A stretch of DNA of 64,000 bases from Cryptomeria japonica (lineage: Eukaryota; Streptophyta; Pinopsida; Cupressales; Cupressaceae). The translations under genes were made by a program, and so were the position numbers. The notes beneath the pieces are model-generated. The model ran no database searches. It saw nothing but the letters and a program-made list of their open reading frames with translations, and was not told the DNA's origin. Of the stretch, positions 44,090 to 57,180 are shown one piece after another. The stretch lies in the NCBI RefSeq assembly GCF_030272615.1, contig NC_081414.1, positions 769,184,153 to 769,248,152 of the forward strand, given 5' to 3'. Every line of letters starts with the position of its first letter. Within the stretch, counting starts at the first letter, position 1.

Positions 44090-45420
44090 TTACACAAAAA
44101 TATCCCTATATTTTAACATTGAGAGGGAAAAAGACATCCTCCAAAAGCATCCATGTATAACATAGTATTTAGCAGTTAAATATTACAATACATTGACAAA
44201 GTATGTATGATTCATACTTTTGAAACATCAAGCTACTCCAATGTATCCTCCATGTGTCTAAGAACAATGGAAAACCATACAACTACGCATTCCACACAAT
44301 ACTTAACATATGTGCTCTACAACATATCTCAATATAAACAAAACAACCTCAAAAGTTTGATATCCAAGCCCAACCATAACACATTCACTTGCTTTTATAG
44401 ATTCAAGTTGATGCAAATACAACTATGGTATTGGAAAAACCATGTGTCTAAAAACCACATGGAGAGAAAAAAATTGTTGACTAACATATACTTTTTGATA
44501 CCAAGTTTTCTCAATATTAAATATGTTTCCAATATGCAACCCTCAAATAAAATATCTAACCAATATTACAACAAAAATGTATAAGTTGGTCCAAATAAAT
44601 ATTTAATGTGGTTAAACATATATCCTAAGATATGTCATAAATAAATATTAAATTTACATAATTAAAATAGTTCTTTTCTTATGCAAGTTGAAAAAAAAAC
44701 TCTTTTCCTAACAATTTATACTTGTGGCCAAGAATATATAACTATTAAAAATATATTTTCAATAAACACAAATTCATGGTATTTTTCAAGGTCACATGTT
44801 GCATGAAATATTAAGAAATGATGCATAATACCCAAGTCATTTAATCCATTTCCTACATAACCCCATGAAAGAAAAGCGTGTATACAAGATTACAAAATAA
44901 TCAAATGCATACATCAAATAGAAAAGCCACACAATAACACAAGATATACCCTAGGAAAACCATCAAAAGGGAAAAAACTAGCTTCGAAAAGCATCCATAC
45001 TCCATCTATTAATTAATAAATAAATAATACATGCACTTATAAATTGACAATGAACACTTTGAAACATTAAGCCTCTCTAATGAATCCTCAACATCTTTAA
45101 GAATAAATCTATACATCCCATGCCATGTTTCATGTATGCACTCCTCAAAATGACTCAATACTATGATAGCCAACTCACCCAACCAACCTTAACCACTAAG
45201 CATGTGCTTGCTTATATAGACTCAAGCTCACACAAATACGATAAAGTTGTTTCTTTAACTATCATGGAACATACAAGAAAGAGACAACTCTCTAGAGAGG
45301 GTTGGTTCCATTTGGAAAGAGGCTTGATCTACCCTTAAGAACCTAATCCTAATGCTAATTTTTTGATTAAGATGAAAAGAGGAATGTTTAAGAATAAAAT
45401 GATGGTAATTGCTACAGACA
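44090..45420 (-). repeat. two diverged LTR-like copies in direct orientation
   Basis: 44120-44430 and 44960-45240 share, in order, GGGAAAAA, AAAAGCATCCAT, ATTGACAA, TTTGAAACAT, AATG(T/A)ATCCTC and a CTT(A/T)TATAGA(C/T)TCAAG element (minus-strand TATA box). They look like two LTRs of a copia-type family about 840 bp apart, perhaps a small non-autonomous element. No ends fixed. Confidence 0.45.
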
Positions 45421-45479
45421 AGAGTTTTTTTTTGCCTTAGCAAGTTTTTCAAGCTCCTCCTTTTCTATTTTTGGGTTGA

Positions 45480-45820
45480 CCTCTTCAGCCGGTTAAAGTC
45501 ACTTAGGGTGACTGAAGGGTCCTTCATCGTTGGTGGGCGGGTTCCTTTGTTCAATTCTACCGGTTGGCAAGTGGTGGCATCGTGTCGACTACTCGTGACT
45601 CGGCGGGGTGAGCTTCCCTTTCCCGATGAGTGTCAAGTTCTCTTTTTGTTGTGCCCTAGTGGACGAGTTCACATTGGCGTGGCGGTTACTCGGGGCTCAG
45701 TGAGTAGAAGTTTTTGATCTTCCTGAGTGTCAAGCTCCCTCTATCTTACGGCGACATGGATGTGGTGGGGCCCAGGTGATGTGGAAGTCTTCAGCCTTTT
45801 ACGCTGTAAAGAGGTAAAAC
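45480..45820 (+). repeat. GC-rich repeat with internal duplication
   Basis: Higher GC than its surroundings. Two diverged units of about 115 bp (GACTACTCGTGACTCGG... and GGTTACTCGGGGCTCAG..., each followed by GAGTGTCAAG(T/C)TC). Related text occurs at 52420-52490 (GATTACTCAGGACTTGG ... AAGTGCCAAGTTT). Family unknown. Confidence 0.5.
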
Positions 45821-45829
45821 GTTCTGAAT

Positions 45830-47837
45830 TCAATAATAAAATGAAAAACTCTTTATTCTTAAATAAACTCATAATTCCTTTAATATGTCTATTTACTTCC
45901 ATTTTTTTATCCTTAGCTCTAAATGATCATTCCAATGATATCACAATAAACATGAGATTTCTATAAAGAGGTAAAGATTCTTTATTTAATAAGAAAATAT
46001 AAATAGTATTTCTACAAATAGGCATTCATAGTATTTCATTCATTCTATGCATCATTCAAATCTACATACAATACTTAGGCCTTTCAAATGCCTTAAGTTC
46101 AAATAACAAGAATAATACAAAGTAAAGGATGAGATGCATCCATTGATCTTCAATGCAAAGCTATCTTCAATTCAATCCTTAGAATGAAGATGAGAACAAG
46201 ATTCAGGTGCTTTTTCCACTCAACCTTGAAGTATACACTTCCCCAGAATTCTTAATCAATTTAGAATACCCGACCGTGCACAAATTACTTAGCAAAAGGA
46301 ATTCACTAAACAAGTTGGAATCTGGTGCATGCCTAGAATGATACATGCATTTTCAATTTTCTAATCCCATTAAGAAACAAGAAAGATCAATCAAGGATAT
46401 GGTAGAGAGTGTAAATAAATCCATCTATTTCAATGGTCAATAAGTTACTTGACCGAGTATAATGGAATGCATAGCAATAAAAAATAGTTTGGAAAAGCAA
46501 ACTATTCTCTCTATAATTCCATGTTCAACACTTGTCCTGAAAGGTAAACTTTCCAAACACACAAGCATATCTAGCTTTTCTAATATTCATATGAAATCAG
46601 AATAAATATATAGAAGACAATCTTTCTCTTCTATCTTTTCAAGTAAATCAAGGACAAGAATTAAAAATAAGAAGGTGTAACACATGTATGTTTCTTTACA
46701 TATAATCTAAATAGAAAATGAGTACACATTCTTTTCTCGATTAACATATTTAGTTCAATACTAACATGTGTTTTCTATGATTTATGAATTCAACTAACTA
46801 AATTTAGTAATTTTCTATAATGGGTATTAAATGAAATGATAATTCATAATGCACATACCTATATGGCTTTTTCAGATGAAATTTCAAATAATAATCATGA
46901 CTTCTAATGCAAGGAACTAATTCAGAAGTTTAACTCTTTTCTTCACTAATGATCTAAAAATAAACAAATCTCAAGATAATTTTGTTCTTATACTCTAATT
47001 ATATAATAAACTATTGCTCGTTAAAGAGCCTACCTCTAAAATTTAATCCAATTCTGATATGATCAATGCTAATCTTCTTCTAATCCTGACTGCAAGACTC
47101 CTAGATTTCCAATGCTTTTCTCCCTCTATGCTTTTTGAATCCTTTGTGTTCTTTCCTCTCTATTCTCTAATCTCCCTTCTCTATTCGCTATTCTCCATTC
47201 CATTCTCTATTCTTTGTTCTATTATCTCCATTCTCTGCATATTTCTTATTGTTTCCAATTACCATTATTCTCTATGTTACAAAATCAACACTCTTATTTA
47301 TGTTGATTTCAAACTATAATCTCTCCTATTTTTGGGCTCATCTTAACTGTTATTGATCATTTCCTGTGCAAACTGCATAGCACATCTAATTTACAATGAC
47401 ATATGACAAATTGAAAGCATTGCGTAGGCTTGGTTGATGGCAGGACAAAGTTCGTGATATATTCAAACACTATGTTTGATAACCACACACCAAGTTTGTC
47501 TCCCATTTGAACTCAAAGAGTTTGCTACAAGACTCATTCCATATTACAAACAAACAATGCTTTTATTGTTGCAGAGTCGATACACTTATTGACTTCCTTC
47601 TGCAACATATAAGGTTACATGGGGTAGTCGGTGTTATAATCAACTCCCACTCCTTTGCCAAATAGGATGCTACATGGGATAGTCGGTTATATCATCGACA
47701 CCCACACCCACTTCCTTTAAATAATGTGCTTGGAAATTAATACCAAGCAATTAAATAGCCCAATCAACATGCAATGAAAATCTACCACTAAATACATTGC
47801 TTTGATATTATTAAAATTTTATTAAGTCGACTACTTT

Positions 47838-47840
<3 letters not shown>
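45830..47840. other. AT-rich intergenic DNA, no gene
   Basis: A pyrimidine-rich stretch of TTCTCTATTC-like iterations lies at 47150-47240. A short two-unit repeat at 47610-47700 contains TACATGGG(G/A)TAGTCGGT twice, about 63 bp apart. Nothing else recognised. Confidence 0.5.
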
Positions 47841-47897
<57 letters not shown>

Positions 47898-47918
47898 GTA
47901 TATGTATATATACATATG

Positions 47919-47950
<32 letters not shown>

Positions 47951-47982
47951 TGTGTGTGTATATGTGTGTGTATATATATATG

Positions 47983-48030
<48 letters not shown>
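47841..48030. repeat. large compound microsatellite (TA)n(TATG)n(TG)n
   Basis: About 190 bp of TA, TATG and TG dinucleotide tracts, the longest simple repeat in the window. Its open frames are meaningless repeat translations. It abuts the broken end of the gypsy pol remnant at 48050. Confidence 0.97.
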
Positions 48031-48058
48031 CAAAATTCATGAAGTAAAGTAATTTGAA

Positions 48059-48187
48059 CCAAACTGGTTAGGTCCTTTTGTTATAGAAGTAGCATATGGC
48101 TTAGGAGCATACAAGTTATCTACACCTGAAGGTGATTGGTTTGATGAGCCCATCAATTCTATTCATTTCAAGAAGTTCTATGCTTGA
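48059..48187 (+). pseudogene. gypsy pol C-terminus (integrase tail)
   Basis: 42 codons plus TGA. Starts [14 protein letters not shown] and continues GAYKLSTPEGDWFDEPIN, then HFKKFYA and the stop. This is the GPF...GAY.L...G......IN..HLK.F(Y) signature that closes the integrase C-terminal domain of plant gypsy elements. The frame is clean here but has a TAA just upstream (48050), followed by microsatellite, so the protein is truncated. Confidence 0.8.
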
Positions 48188-50798
48188 GATATTAAAGTCC
48201 TGAAGAAATTAGTAAAAATCAGAAAAACAAAAAATCCCTAAAAAGCATAAAACAACGAAAACAGAACAAAAAAAAACAAATATGAAAAAAATGCAATAAA
48301 TTTAGATAGTGAAAACCTAGTAAATAGACGCTATCTAAAAGTGAGTTCTTCCATCTATGAGATCTCTTAGCACACCTATCCACTCCATCCTATTTTCATC
48401 TATCATTTCCATCTATCCTAGCCTATCCATTTATCTTTCACATCCATTGCTCAGAACCGTTAGCAGGAAATATGCAGCTTACCAACAATTATCAATCTTT
48501 GACATACTTAGTGTAGTCACTGTCTTGGATTTTATTAATCATATCTGTATATATCCCACCATGATTTGGATCATCCTTTTGTACATCCATAATAAAGTTT
48601 ATTTTCACTGGGGGAAAAATCCTAATTCCTTTTGCTAAGGTGATCTTTTAAATCTTTGAAAATCCAAAATAATCAGAACACTTAGAAAAAATACCAAAAC
48701 ACCTAGGGTTTTGAAACAGATAACGAGAAACAAGGCAACGAAGATCAAGGGATTTTGTAACAACTGAATCGTGAAACTTAGGAAACAAAGATTCAACCAA
48801 CAAGTAATAAAGGATTATCAATGATTATTGATCAAGATGATTATATCAGTTAATGACCATGAGAACATATGTATGACATACAAAATTTAGTGTTTATATC
48901 TTGATTTTTTTGCTAATAATGTACTCTATGCGACTCAAGGATATCCATGACTAGAGTAGCTATGATGGGGCATGATTATTTTCTTTGTTTTTTGTCTGTA
49001 GTTTATCTCTTATTAAGGTATGTACTTGTCTAAGGATATGATTGACAAAAGATCAAGGAGGACGTTTCAAGTCATGCATGAAAGGGGATACTCCTTCTCT
49101 GTTCTATAAGAAATACTCAGGTTAGCTTGATCCATTATATCAACTTGAATTATTATGTCAAGATGCTTGTATTTTCTTACATTTTAAAAGCTCAATGATG
49201 AAATCAAGCACTATTATAAGACAACCTATGAAGAATGGAAGTATCATTTTAGTTATATCATTTTATATTAGCTCATTAGTCATTATTCATCTACATTATA
49301 AGCATTAATTGTTAGTTGCATTATAAGCATTTCATTCCATTTGGAGATCAACGGCTATAAATGAAGATTGAGTATACTTGGACAAACCAAAACAATTTGC
49401 ATTTAGGTTCATTCATTTCATTAGGTTTGCATTTTGATCATAATCAATTGCATTGCATTAGTTTTCATTTCATTAAGTGCATTTCATTAATCATGTAGTA
49501 TATCATCATCATTATTTGCATTAGGATCATTATCATTGTAGTTGTTTTTATCCATTAAGGTTATTTAGTTGCATCTTTGCACTTAGATTCATTTATCATT
49601 ATAAACATTTCATTATAATCATAAGCATTACATATAAGAATGCATCGCATAATTTTGATCAAGCATAGCATTCATAATCATCATTTGCATTTAAAAACAT
49701 CAAACTTGAAATCAAATACATTTCATGTAGATCATTTGCATTTCAAATCATTATATGCATACACATTAAAAGTAAAAAAAAAAGCATTCATTTGCATGCA
49801 TAACCATTTGAAGCATTCTCATATAGATCATTACATTTGCATCATTTAAGTAAAACATTATAGAATTAATTTCATTTGCATCCATGATCATCAAAATAAA
49901 AACTCAAATTCATTTTCATTTCATCATCATTGCATCATATAGAACATCATCATCATGAAAATAAAGGAAATAAAAGATCATCATAACATCATCCATCATT
50001 GCATATATATAATCTATGTAATGAATGCATATAGATCGTCATCATATAGAGCAACATACATAATAAATCTTGAATCATCAGTATCATATAGGGTCCATGT
50101 TTGCATATCATTATAAAACAATAAACAGTCCAAGTATATAATGATATCAAAGATAATCAATAAAATCCAATGTCCCATGATATAAATCAATGTCTCGTAT
50201 CAACATGTCAACTAGGATAAAGAGCACCACTCTTTTCAGATGTTATAGGCCTCGCTGATCATCCTGTTTCCTCCTAGATGAATCAATACATCTAGATCCT
50301 CTTGCAACATGATATCAACAAAATGTCAATTCTTGATCCAATCAATCAACTATCCTATCTGCTCACTTGATATTTCTATCAATCTCTTTGACCACATATT
50401 AGTGACACTTATTCATCACGAGGTTATGCATCTAGTCTATCCAATCTTGAGTTTACATCATTGGCGTTCATCAATCATGAAGTCAATCAAACTCTATCCT
50501 ATCAGATCATCAAAGCTTCAAGTTTATATCATTGACCCTCATCTATCATGAGGTCAATCAAACACCATCAATCATCAAATCGAGCAAAACATCAAAGTAA
50601 TCAAAGAGCGAACATTTTCATCAACAAAAGTTGCAGAAACTTAATTCAATTATCGTGAGATCAATCACTCAATCCAAATTTTTCAATAATTTCACGATCA
50701 ATCTCCCAAGGGGGCATACAATCAGGATTTTTATCTTCATCAGGCGCATTATCAAGACTTGATTTAATCTTTGAAACAATGTTGTCTCAACATCATTT
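48188..50798 (+). other. gypsy 3' untranslated region, CATTTGCATT-rich
   Basis: No genes. From about 49380 to 50140 the text is built from short CATTTGCATT/CATTATCAT words, a low-complexity region. 50200-50800 contains repeated ATCATGA(A/G)GTCAATCAAAC phrases. Ends at the polypurine tract. Confidence 0.6.
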
Positions 50799-50799
50799 C

Positions 50800-50813
50800 A
50801 AACAGGGGCAAAA
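50800..50813 (+). promoter_or_regulatory. gypsy polypurine tract
   Basis: AACAGGGGCAAAA immediately precedes the LTR start TGTATACACAAAATTGGC. Confidence 0.65.
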
Positions 50814-52338
50814 TGTATACACAAAATTGGCTATGAGCAATTAAATAAATATTTTATATTTATTTAATAATTATTCTTCTATTAAATAGTTAATTTGAAA
50901 AGATTAATCTATTTAATTCATTTCATGTCCTTCTATTAATTAATTTAATTGAAACATTTTATTAATTAATTTGTTATATCCTTTTCTTCTAATCAATTAA
51001 TTAAATATCTAATATTTAATTATTCATCTATCTATTATCCTATAGTCTCATTAATTAAATAATTTCTTAATTATTTAATCCCTTTTCCAACTCACCTTTC
51101 ATTCTCCACATCACTTCTTCTTTGCCAACTCATCCATCATGTGGCTAAATTAATTTAACAAAATAAAATAAAATAAAATCATTTATTAGCCACTTTTCTC
51201 CAACTTCCAAAATAAATGAAATATTGTGTACGTACACATATTTCCTAACTTTCTTCTATATTCTCTCCAACATCCCTATATCTTAGGAGGACTTGAGTCT
51301 ACTTGTCCTCTCATTCCTACATCTTCTCCAACTATCCTATATCCTCTCAAGTCTTCAATTGAGCCAAGGTGAGATGAGTGACACTTGTCTTCTCCTTCCC
51401 CCTTTCTCTCAACCTTAAACTTCTTGCTCATAGCCATCCAATTTGCAAGATTCGATCATGATCGTTGATCTCTTCCACCTAAGCTCATGCACTCAAAAAT
51501 ATATAAAAAGAGGTCTCCTAAGATATTTTGAAACTAATAGGTAATCATATAGTCATTCTAGGAGTTTTCATCTTGCATCCATGAGTTTGAGTTTGAAGTA
51601 ATTAGCAATTTTAGAATTCTTATCATAGCTTAATATCATGTTAGGTTAAATCATTTGCATATGCATATCATAGTATCAGTTAACTATTAGTCCATTCTTC
51701 ATATGCCATCTTGGAAGCTACCAGTGCTTGTATGAGAGAAATTTATCTACACCCAGGAATAGTGGAGTTAGGACACAATGAGGTGTAAATCATGAAAGGT
51801 ATAATTTTGTTTATTTCATTTACTTCATGTTACTTCATTGGTTGAAGTTAAGTTTCCTATAGCTTTTCTTTTTATATTTTATGATGGACTAACAAGTTTC
51901 AGGACATTTCTTTGGAGTTCAACTTTAACCTCAACACATATCATTTCACAATCACTTATGCAAATTCAGATTTGATTCAATCACAAAATTAAATCATGCA
52001 ACAAATACACATAAATTTTGAAGTGGTGTGTGAGATTCCATCTACTCTAGCAAAGTCCATGAGCTAAAACAACTCTACCTGAACCATGTTCTCACCTTCA
52101 TCCGCATTCACATGCACTCACTTGCTCATTAACAATGACGATCCCCAATTTCATAATAAAAATAATACTAATCATTCAATTGCATTTACATAAATAAAAT
52201 AATGTAAATTACTGCATTTGAATTCCTATTTCATTATCATCTTATTTCACTAAATTTTTTATTTCCATTTCAATTTCATTTCATAAGTAAACATTATTTT
52301 CTCAGTTAAATAATTATACATAAATATGGTTCGTGACA
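50814..52338 (+). mobile_element. gypsy 3' LTR
   Basis: About 1525 bp. Begins TGTATACAC after a polypurine tract; the end is put at TTCGTGACA (52338), a TG...CA pair. TATAAAA at 51502-51508. A GC-richer repeat starts right after the proposed end. The start is secure, the end less so. Confidence 0.65.
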
Positions 52339-53135
52339 TATGCTGGCCTTGATGGAGTGATCTTTTGTGCCTGGGCGAGAGCCGAGTTCGTCTAGGTGGA
52401 TTTGCAATCCGACATGGCAGTTTCATGGCGATTACTCAGGACTTGGTGAGGCCCCTTTTTCCACTTGGCCAAGTGCCAAGTTTGTTTTTGTGGTCGTGTG
52501 TCTTCTAACTTGGGTGTTCACTTATTCTTTTGGGGTCCGCTTTCTCATCCGACAGTTTGTGTGTCATGATCTCGGCCACCCATTTTCACTAAACCTTCAT
52601 CAGATGACTGCATTTTAAATAGTTGTTGGGCCTAATGAATTACTATATGGGGAGATCTCTCATGTCCATCTTCACGTGAATCTCCCGATCGACTACTAGA
52701 ATTGAAGTACATGGTGGTCGTTAGCATTTAAACCCTCAGTGCATGGTGGTTGTCGACCCAATGGTCGAGACACTTTTCTTTCTCAGTGAGTGCTTGAAAT
52801 CGAATATGTTTTTCTTTCAACCATTAGGGATCATCTCCATTACTCCAGATGCAACCATGTAGGCTGATTTTGGATGCCACCATGCCCTCTTCAATGTGAT
52901 ATGAAGACTTTTGTGCCTGCAGATGCCATCTTAGTGCATCATTCACAATGGTTTCCCCTCTTTATAGGGGTATTTTTATTTCCTTTGGGAGATGGACACT
53001 TTCTCAGGATGTACTCACATGCCATTAGATCATTCTCTGATCTGATTTCCTCCCTCTTGCAGATTTTTTTTGTAACCTGACCTTAGGAGGGTTAGGGTTT
53101 TCAGCTATAGTTTACTTTTGAGTTATGCCTCATCT
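52339..53135. repeat. GC-richer repeat between two LTRs
   Basis: 52339-52620 is related to 45590-45720 (shared GCGRTTACTCRGGRCT and AGTGYCAAG words). 52620-53135 has no recognised content. Bases 53131-53135 (CATCT) flank the copia LTR. Confidence 0.45.
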
Positions 53136-54677
53136 TGTTAATCATAGAGGATCCAGTCAATACTGAGAGGGGGGGGGGTGAATCAATATTAATAATAATT
53201 TGAAATAAAAAACATAGACTCATAAAACTTTTACCAAATCAAACATAGACCAACACTGAAGTCATTTACTTGTACTGGTATTTGCTGATAAATATTTGCT
53301 AAACTGATATATCAATTTTGCACATTAAGTGTTCATTAACCATGCATAAACTGAAAGTAAAACATAACATCACATCAAAAACATTCACCATATGGACACC
53401 ATGATTTTCATGTGGAAACCCAAATAGGGAAAAACCACGGTGGGAATTGGTACCCACAAATATTTTGTACTCTTTCAGAATGCACCCTGTTAGGAGCCAA
53501 GCCTAGTTAGAAGCTTATAATGATGCCCTATTAGGAGTAGACCCTGCTAGGTGTCACTTGATTAAGGGATTTACCTTAGCCCTGTTAGAAGTTTTGATCT
53601 ATTAAGATCAACCTCGCAAGAGGATTTAAAACTTAGATAATGATTCACCCTATTAGGGAATTTTACAATGTGAGGCATGTTAAGACCTACCCGATTAAGG
53701 GATTTTAGCTATTGTGATTGTTAGAGAACAACAGTGAATGACCTGTGTATAGCACTCAACTTCTTGCTTGATCAGATCCAATTAAACTCTAAGTCTGCAA
53801 AACTCTGGCAGATCTTCTCACACCCTGGTTTGGCTTCACACACCTCTAAAAAATAGCTGACACACCAAACATCAACTGTATCGACATAGATAACCTTTAC
53901 AACTAGGTTGGTATCAAAACCCTAAGACTTACAACATAGACCATCACAAATATTTACAACTCATTACAGATCCTCATATGGATCATTACAATCAATTACA
54001 AATTAATATCAATTGTTGAATGCTCATAAGTCATCACATCAAGTGGATCTGATACAAAGTCAAACCCTTAGCTCATTCCGCTAAGCACTTTGCACATTTC
54101 CAAGAAATTCGCTATCCACACATGCCAAAACATCTTAAAACACTTCACGCAATTTGTGTCATGTTATCATCAACATGTGAACTTGATGTATATCACCGCC
54201 AAACTAAAAAACATTACCGTTCAAGAGAATTATTTACCGGTCCTTAAACCCTGACAAAAACTCAACAAAAATTATAAACATAACTTTGGATTGTCATAAC
54301 ATGATGCGGTTCTGGTCAGATACATGTTACAATGATAAAAACTCACATTCAAAAACACAAAGCCTCAATCAACACCAATTGCTAGATATAATTAGAATAT
54401 TCCTCGTTTACTAGTTAAGGTCCTAATTCCGAGTTTCTTGATTCTTTACTGGTAAGCTCTCTCCAGTAGACCAAAAGATTTAGATGACTCAATACAACAT
54501 AAGTAAACATAAGTAGACATGAATAAACATTAGTTTCCATCAATGAAAACACTAATAACTGATCAAAGTCATACATCATGCAATCTCAATCTCTTCATCA
54601 CAATGTTATCTCAAATAGTCTTAAACCGGTCCAGTCATCATTCTCCATCTGTATCAGTTATGCCAAACATGCCAACA
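53136..54677 (-). repeat. copia-2 3' LTR
   Basis: 1542 bp. Minus-strand start TGTTGGCATG at 54677 and end ATTAACA at 53136. It has the same layout as the solo LTR at 6476-7697: TGTTGGCA start and a C-tract followed by TCTCA just before the end (G-run at 53167-53178). Confidence 0.8.
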
Positions 54678-54692
54678 TTATCCCCCTTTGGC
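54678..54692 (-). promoter_or_regulatory. copia-2 polypurine tract
   Basis: Reads GCCAAAGGGGGATAA on the minus strand directly before the LTR start. Confidence 0.8.
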
Positions 54693-55088
54693 ATTCATGG
54701 CAATACTAAATGTCAACATACTTCACTCATACTGTTCCGCTCTATTTTGGATCTTCTTTGCAACTCTTCTCTTCTCTGTTGCACCTCATCTGTCGGTTAC
54801 ACTTTATCTTCATTTCCTCTTCCCCTTTCTGTTACACATCTTACACAACTTCTCCTCCTTAGACTAATCTATTTGTTCTCCCATGCCATGAAAAATTATA
54901 TTTCTTCTCCCCCTTTGACAACACTGCCAAATGTGCATAAGCATCACCAATCATCAAATATGTTGTTGTTGTCTTGAACATGTCTGCAAACTCATCTAAG
55001 TTGCTCCCCCTGCAGAGTAGCATTCATTTCATCAATCCAAAGTGAAAAATAGTCATTAAGCCTACTGGATTGATGCATCTCCTGCATC

Positions 55089-56620
55089 CTAGTTCTTCTT
55101 GTGTAGGGGTCTGACCCCTAATTTACCTCTAAGATATTCAAAGGTTGTCTTCGACAATGGTTTAGTGAAAATGTCTGCTAGCTGCTCTTTGCTTGTCACA
55201 TACTCCATTATGACTTGTTTTTCCTATACTCTTTCCCTTAGAAAATGATATTTTAATTCTATGTTCTTTTTTCTTGCATGTAACATAGGATTTTTTAAAA
55301 TATTAATTGCACTAGTATTGTCATAGTAAATAGTTATTGGTTCAGACATATCAAATTTGAATCCTCCAAGCACATGTCTCATCTAGATTGCCTGCATGCA
55401 ATTCATTGATGTTGCAACTTACTATGCCTATGTCATTGACTGAGAAACACATGTTTGCTTCTTACTTGTCCAAGCAACCAATTTACATCCAAGAAGAAAA
55501 TCTCCACCGATAGTTCTTTTCCAGTCATCAACATTGCCTGCCCAATCTGCATCAGTAAACACATTCAAAGAAAAATTTACTTTATAAGGATACCATAAAC
55601 CATAATCTACTATGCCTTTTAGGTACCAGAATATCCTTTTCACCACTACCAAGTGAGTCTCCTTGGGATCCTTTTGAAATCTAGCAACCGATCCAACAAC
55701 ATGTGCAATATCAGGTTTGCTATGAACAACATAATGCAATTTACCAATCATAGACTTGTATTCTTTCTCATCAACAAATGGTGAATCATCTTGTTTAGAC
55801 AACTTGCATCCTGTCACCATCAGAGTACCAACTAGTTTACAATCCTCCATGCAAATTATTTTCAACACCTCTTTAACATACTTACTTTGACAGATAAATA
55901 TTTCACCATCCAATTGCTAGACTTGCAACCCAATGAAAAATTTAATTTCACCAATAAGAGACATCTCAAATTATTTCTTCATCTTCTCAGCAAAATCCAT
56001 ACATAAATCATCATTACCACTAGAAATTATGTCATCCACAAATACTTCAGCTATCAATACTCTATCTCCATCAGTCTTTAGATATATGTTACTATCCTCA
56101 CTAGTATGTTGGAATCCTATCTTGATCAGGTGTGCATGCAATCTTTCAAACCATGCTCTCAGTGCTTGCTTCAATCCATAAAATGCCTTATGTAATTTTC
56201 AAACCATATCTTTGTCTTTAGACAAACCAAATCCATCTGGTTGTTCTATGTAGACTTCTTCCTCAAGGATGTCATTAAGAAAAGATGATTTAACATCCAT
56301 CTGATAGACTTTAAATCCTTCAAATGAAGCATAAGAAAGTAGCATTCTTCCTCCTTCCAATCTTTCCATAGGTGCAAAGGTTTCACCATAATCTTCTCCT
56401 TCTTCTTGTGCATAGCCTTTGCAAACCAATCTTGCTTTATTTCTCACAACCTTACCTTCTTCATTTAACTTGTTTCTAAAGACCCATTTAGTACCAATCA
56501 CATTCTTGTCTTTCAGTTTGGGAACAAGTGACCATATCTTGTTCTTCTCTATCTGATCCAATTCCTCATTCATTGCATTAATCCAGTCATCATCCTTTAA
56601 TGCCTCTCTTACTGTTTTTG
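55089..56620 (-). pseudogene. copia-2 pol: reverse transcriptase and RNase H
   Basis: Frames at 56199-56573, 55971-56174, 55428-55913 and on to 55089 together give a nearly complete copia RT/RNase H. Motifs in order: GTKWVFRNK, KARLVCKGYAQEEG, MDVKSSFLND (motif A), the GLKQALRAW block, FVDD at 56041-56052 (intact catalytic Asp pair), then MIGKLHYVVHSKPDIAH, DADWAGN (RNase H Asp) and KEQLADIFTKPL near 55170, ending at a TAG (55089-55091). Three stops separate the frames. Better preserved than copia 1. Confidence 0.88.
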
Positions 56621-56970
56621 ACTCAATAGAAGAAATCAGACAAGAATTTTCTTTGATTTTCCTCCTTGTTTGTACTCCAACATTTTTATCTCCAATTATT
56701 TGTTCTTTTGAGTGATTTAGCCTAACATACCTTTGTATAACCGGTTATGGTGTTGTGTTTCCTGCTTCATGTTCTTCATCACTTTTTGCATTTACTGATT
56801 GAGCACCTATTTCTACAAGATTTTGCTCATTAGTCTTATGTACTTGCGGTTCTATAAACACAAGTCTTTCATCTTTCTTAGGCTCAGATATGCTGGTCTT
56901 ATCACATTTCTCAGAGAATTCATCTATTTTCACATTAGCACTCTCAATGATATTCTTAGCTCTCTTGTTA
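56621..56970 (-). pseudogene. copia-2 integrase-RT linker
   Basis: A Glu/Ser/Lys-rich linker frame (56745-56933 open) upstream of RT on the minus strand, as usual between copia integrase and RT. It ends at TTA (56968-56970), the probable 3-bp target site of the CACTA element. Confidence 0.6.
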
Positions 56971-57180
56971 CACTAGTACATTTAGGTCAAAATTTTGACC
57001 GCAAATTGTCGGAATTCTGATGCATTTTTGTCGCACTACCGACAAAAAAAGCTGTCGAAAACTTTTTGTCGGAAGTTTCGACTATCCTTGTGGTCATCGC
57101 AATTTTGACATCAGCCCCATCCTTTTCGACAGCCGCCATTGATACTGATACCCAGGAAGAATACCGTCTTGATCTCGAGC

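Larger units (their letters stand above)
48050..52338 (+). mobile_element. 3' part of a Ty3/gypsy retrotransposon
   Basis: Pol C-terminus (48059-48187), a 2.6-kb non-coding 3' region, a polypurine tract (50800-50812) and an LTR (50814-52338), all plus-strand. Everything upstream of the last pol residues is missing, and the break coincides with the microsatellite at 47841-48030. Confidence 0.78.
53136..56970 (-). mobile_element. Ty1/copia retrotransposon 2, cut by a CACTA element
   Basis: Minus strand: 3' LTR 53136-54677, polypurine tract 54678-54692, 3' leader, then RNase H and RT up to 56970, where a CACTA terminus begins. Integrase, gag and 5' LTR must lie beyond the window, on the far side of that insertion. 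Frames are interrupted by a few stops. Confidence 0.85.

Noticed and set aside
47811-48062. Open frames of 66-83 codons in three phases
   Set aside because: They are translations of the TA/TG microsatellite, not genes.
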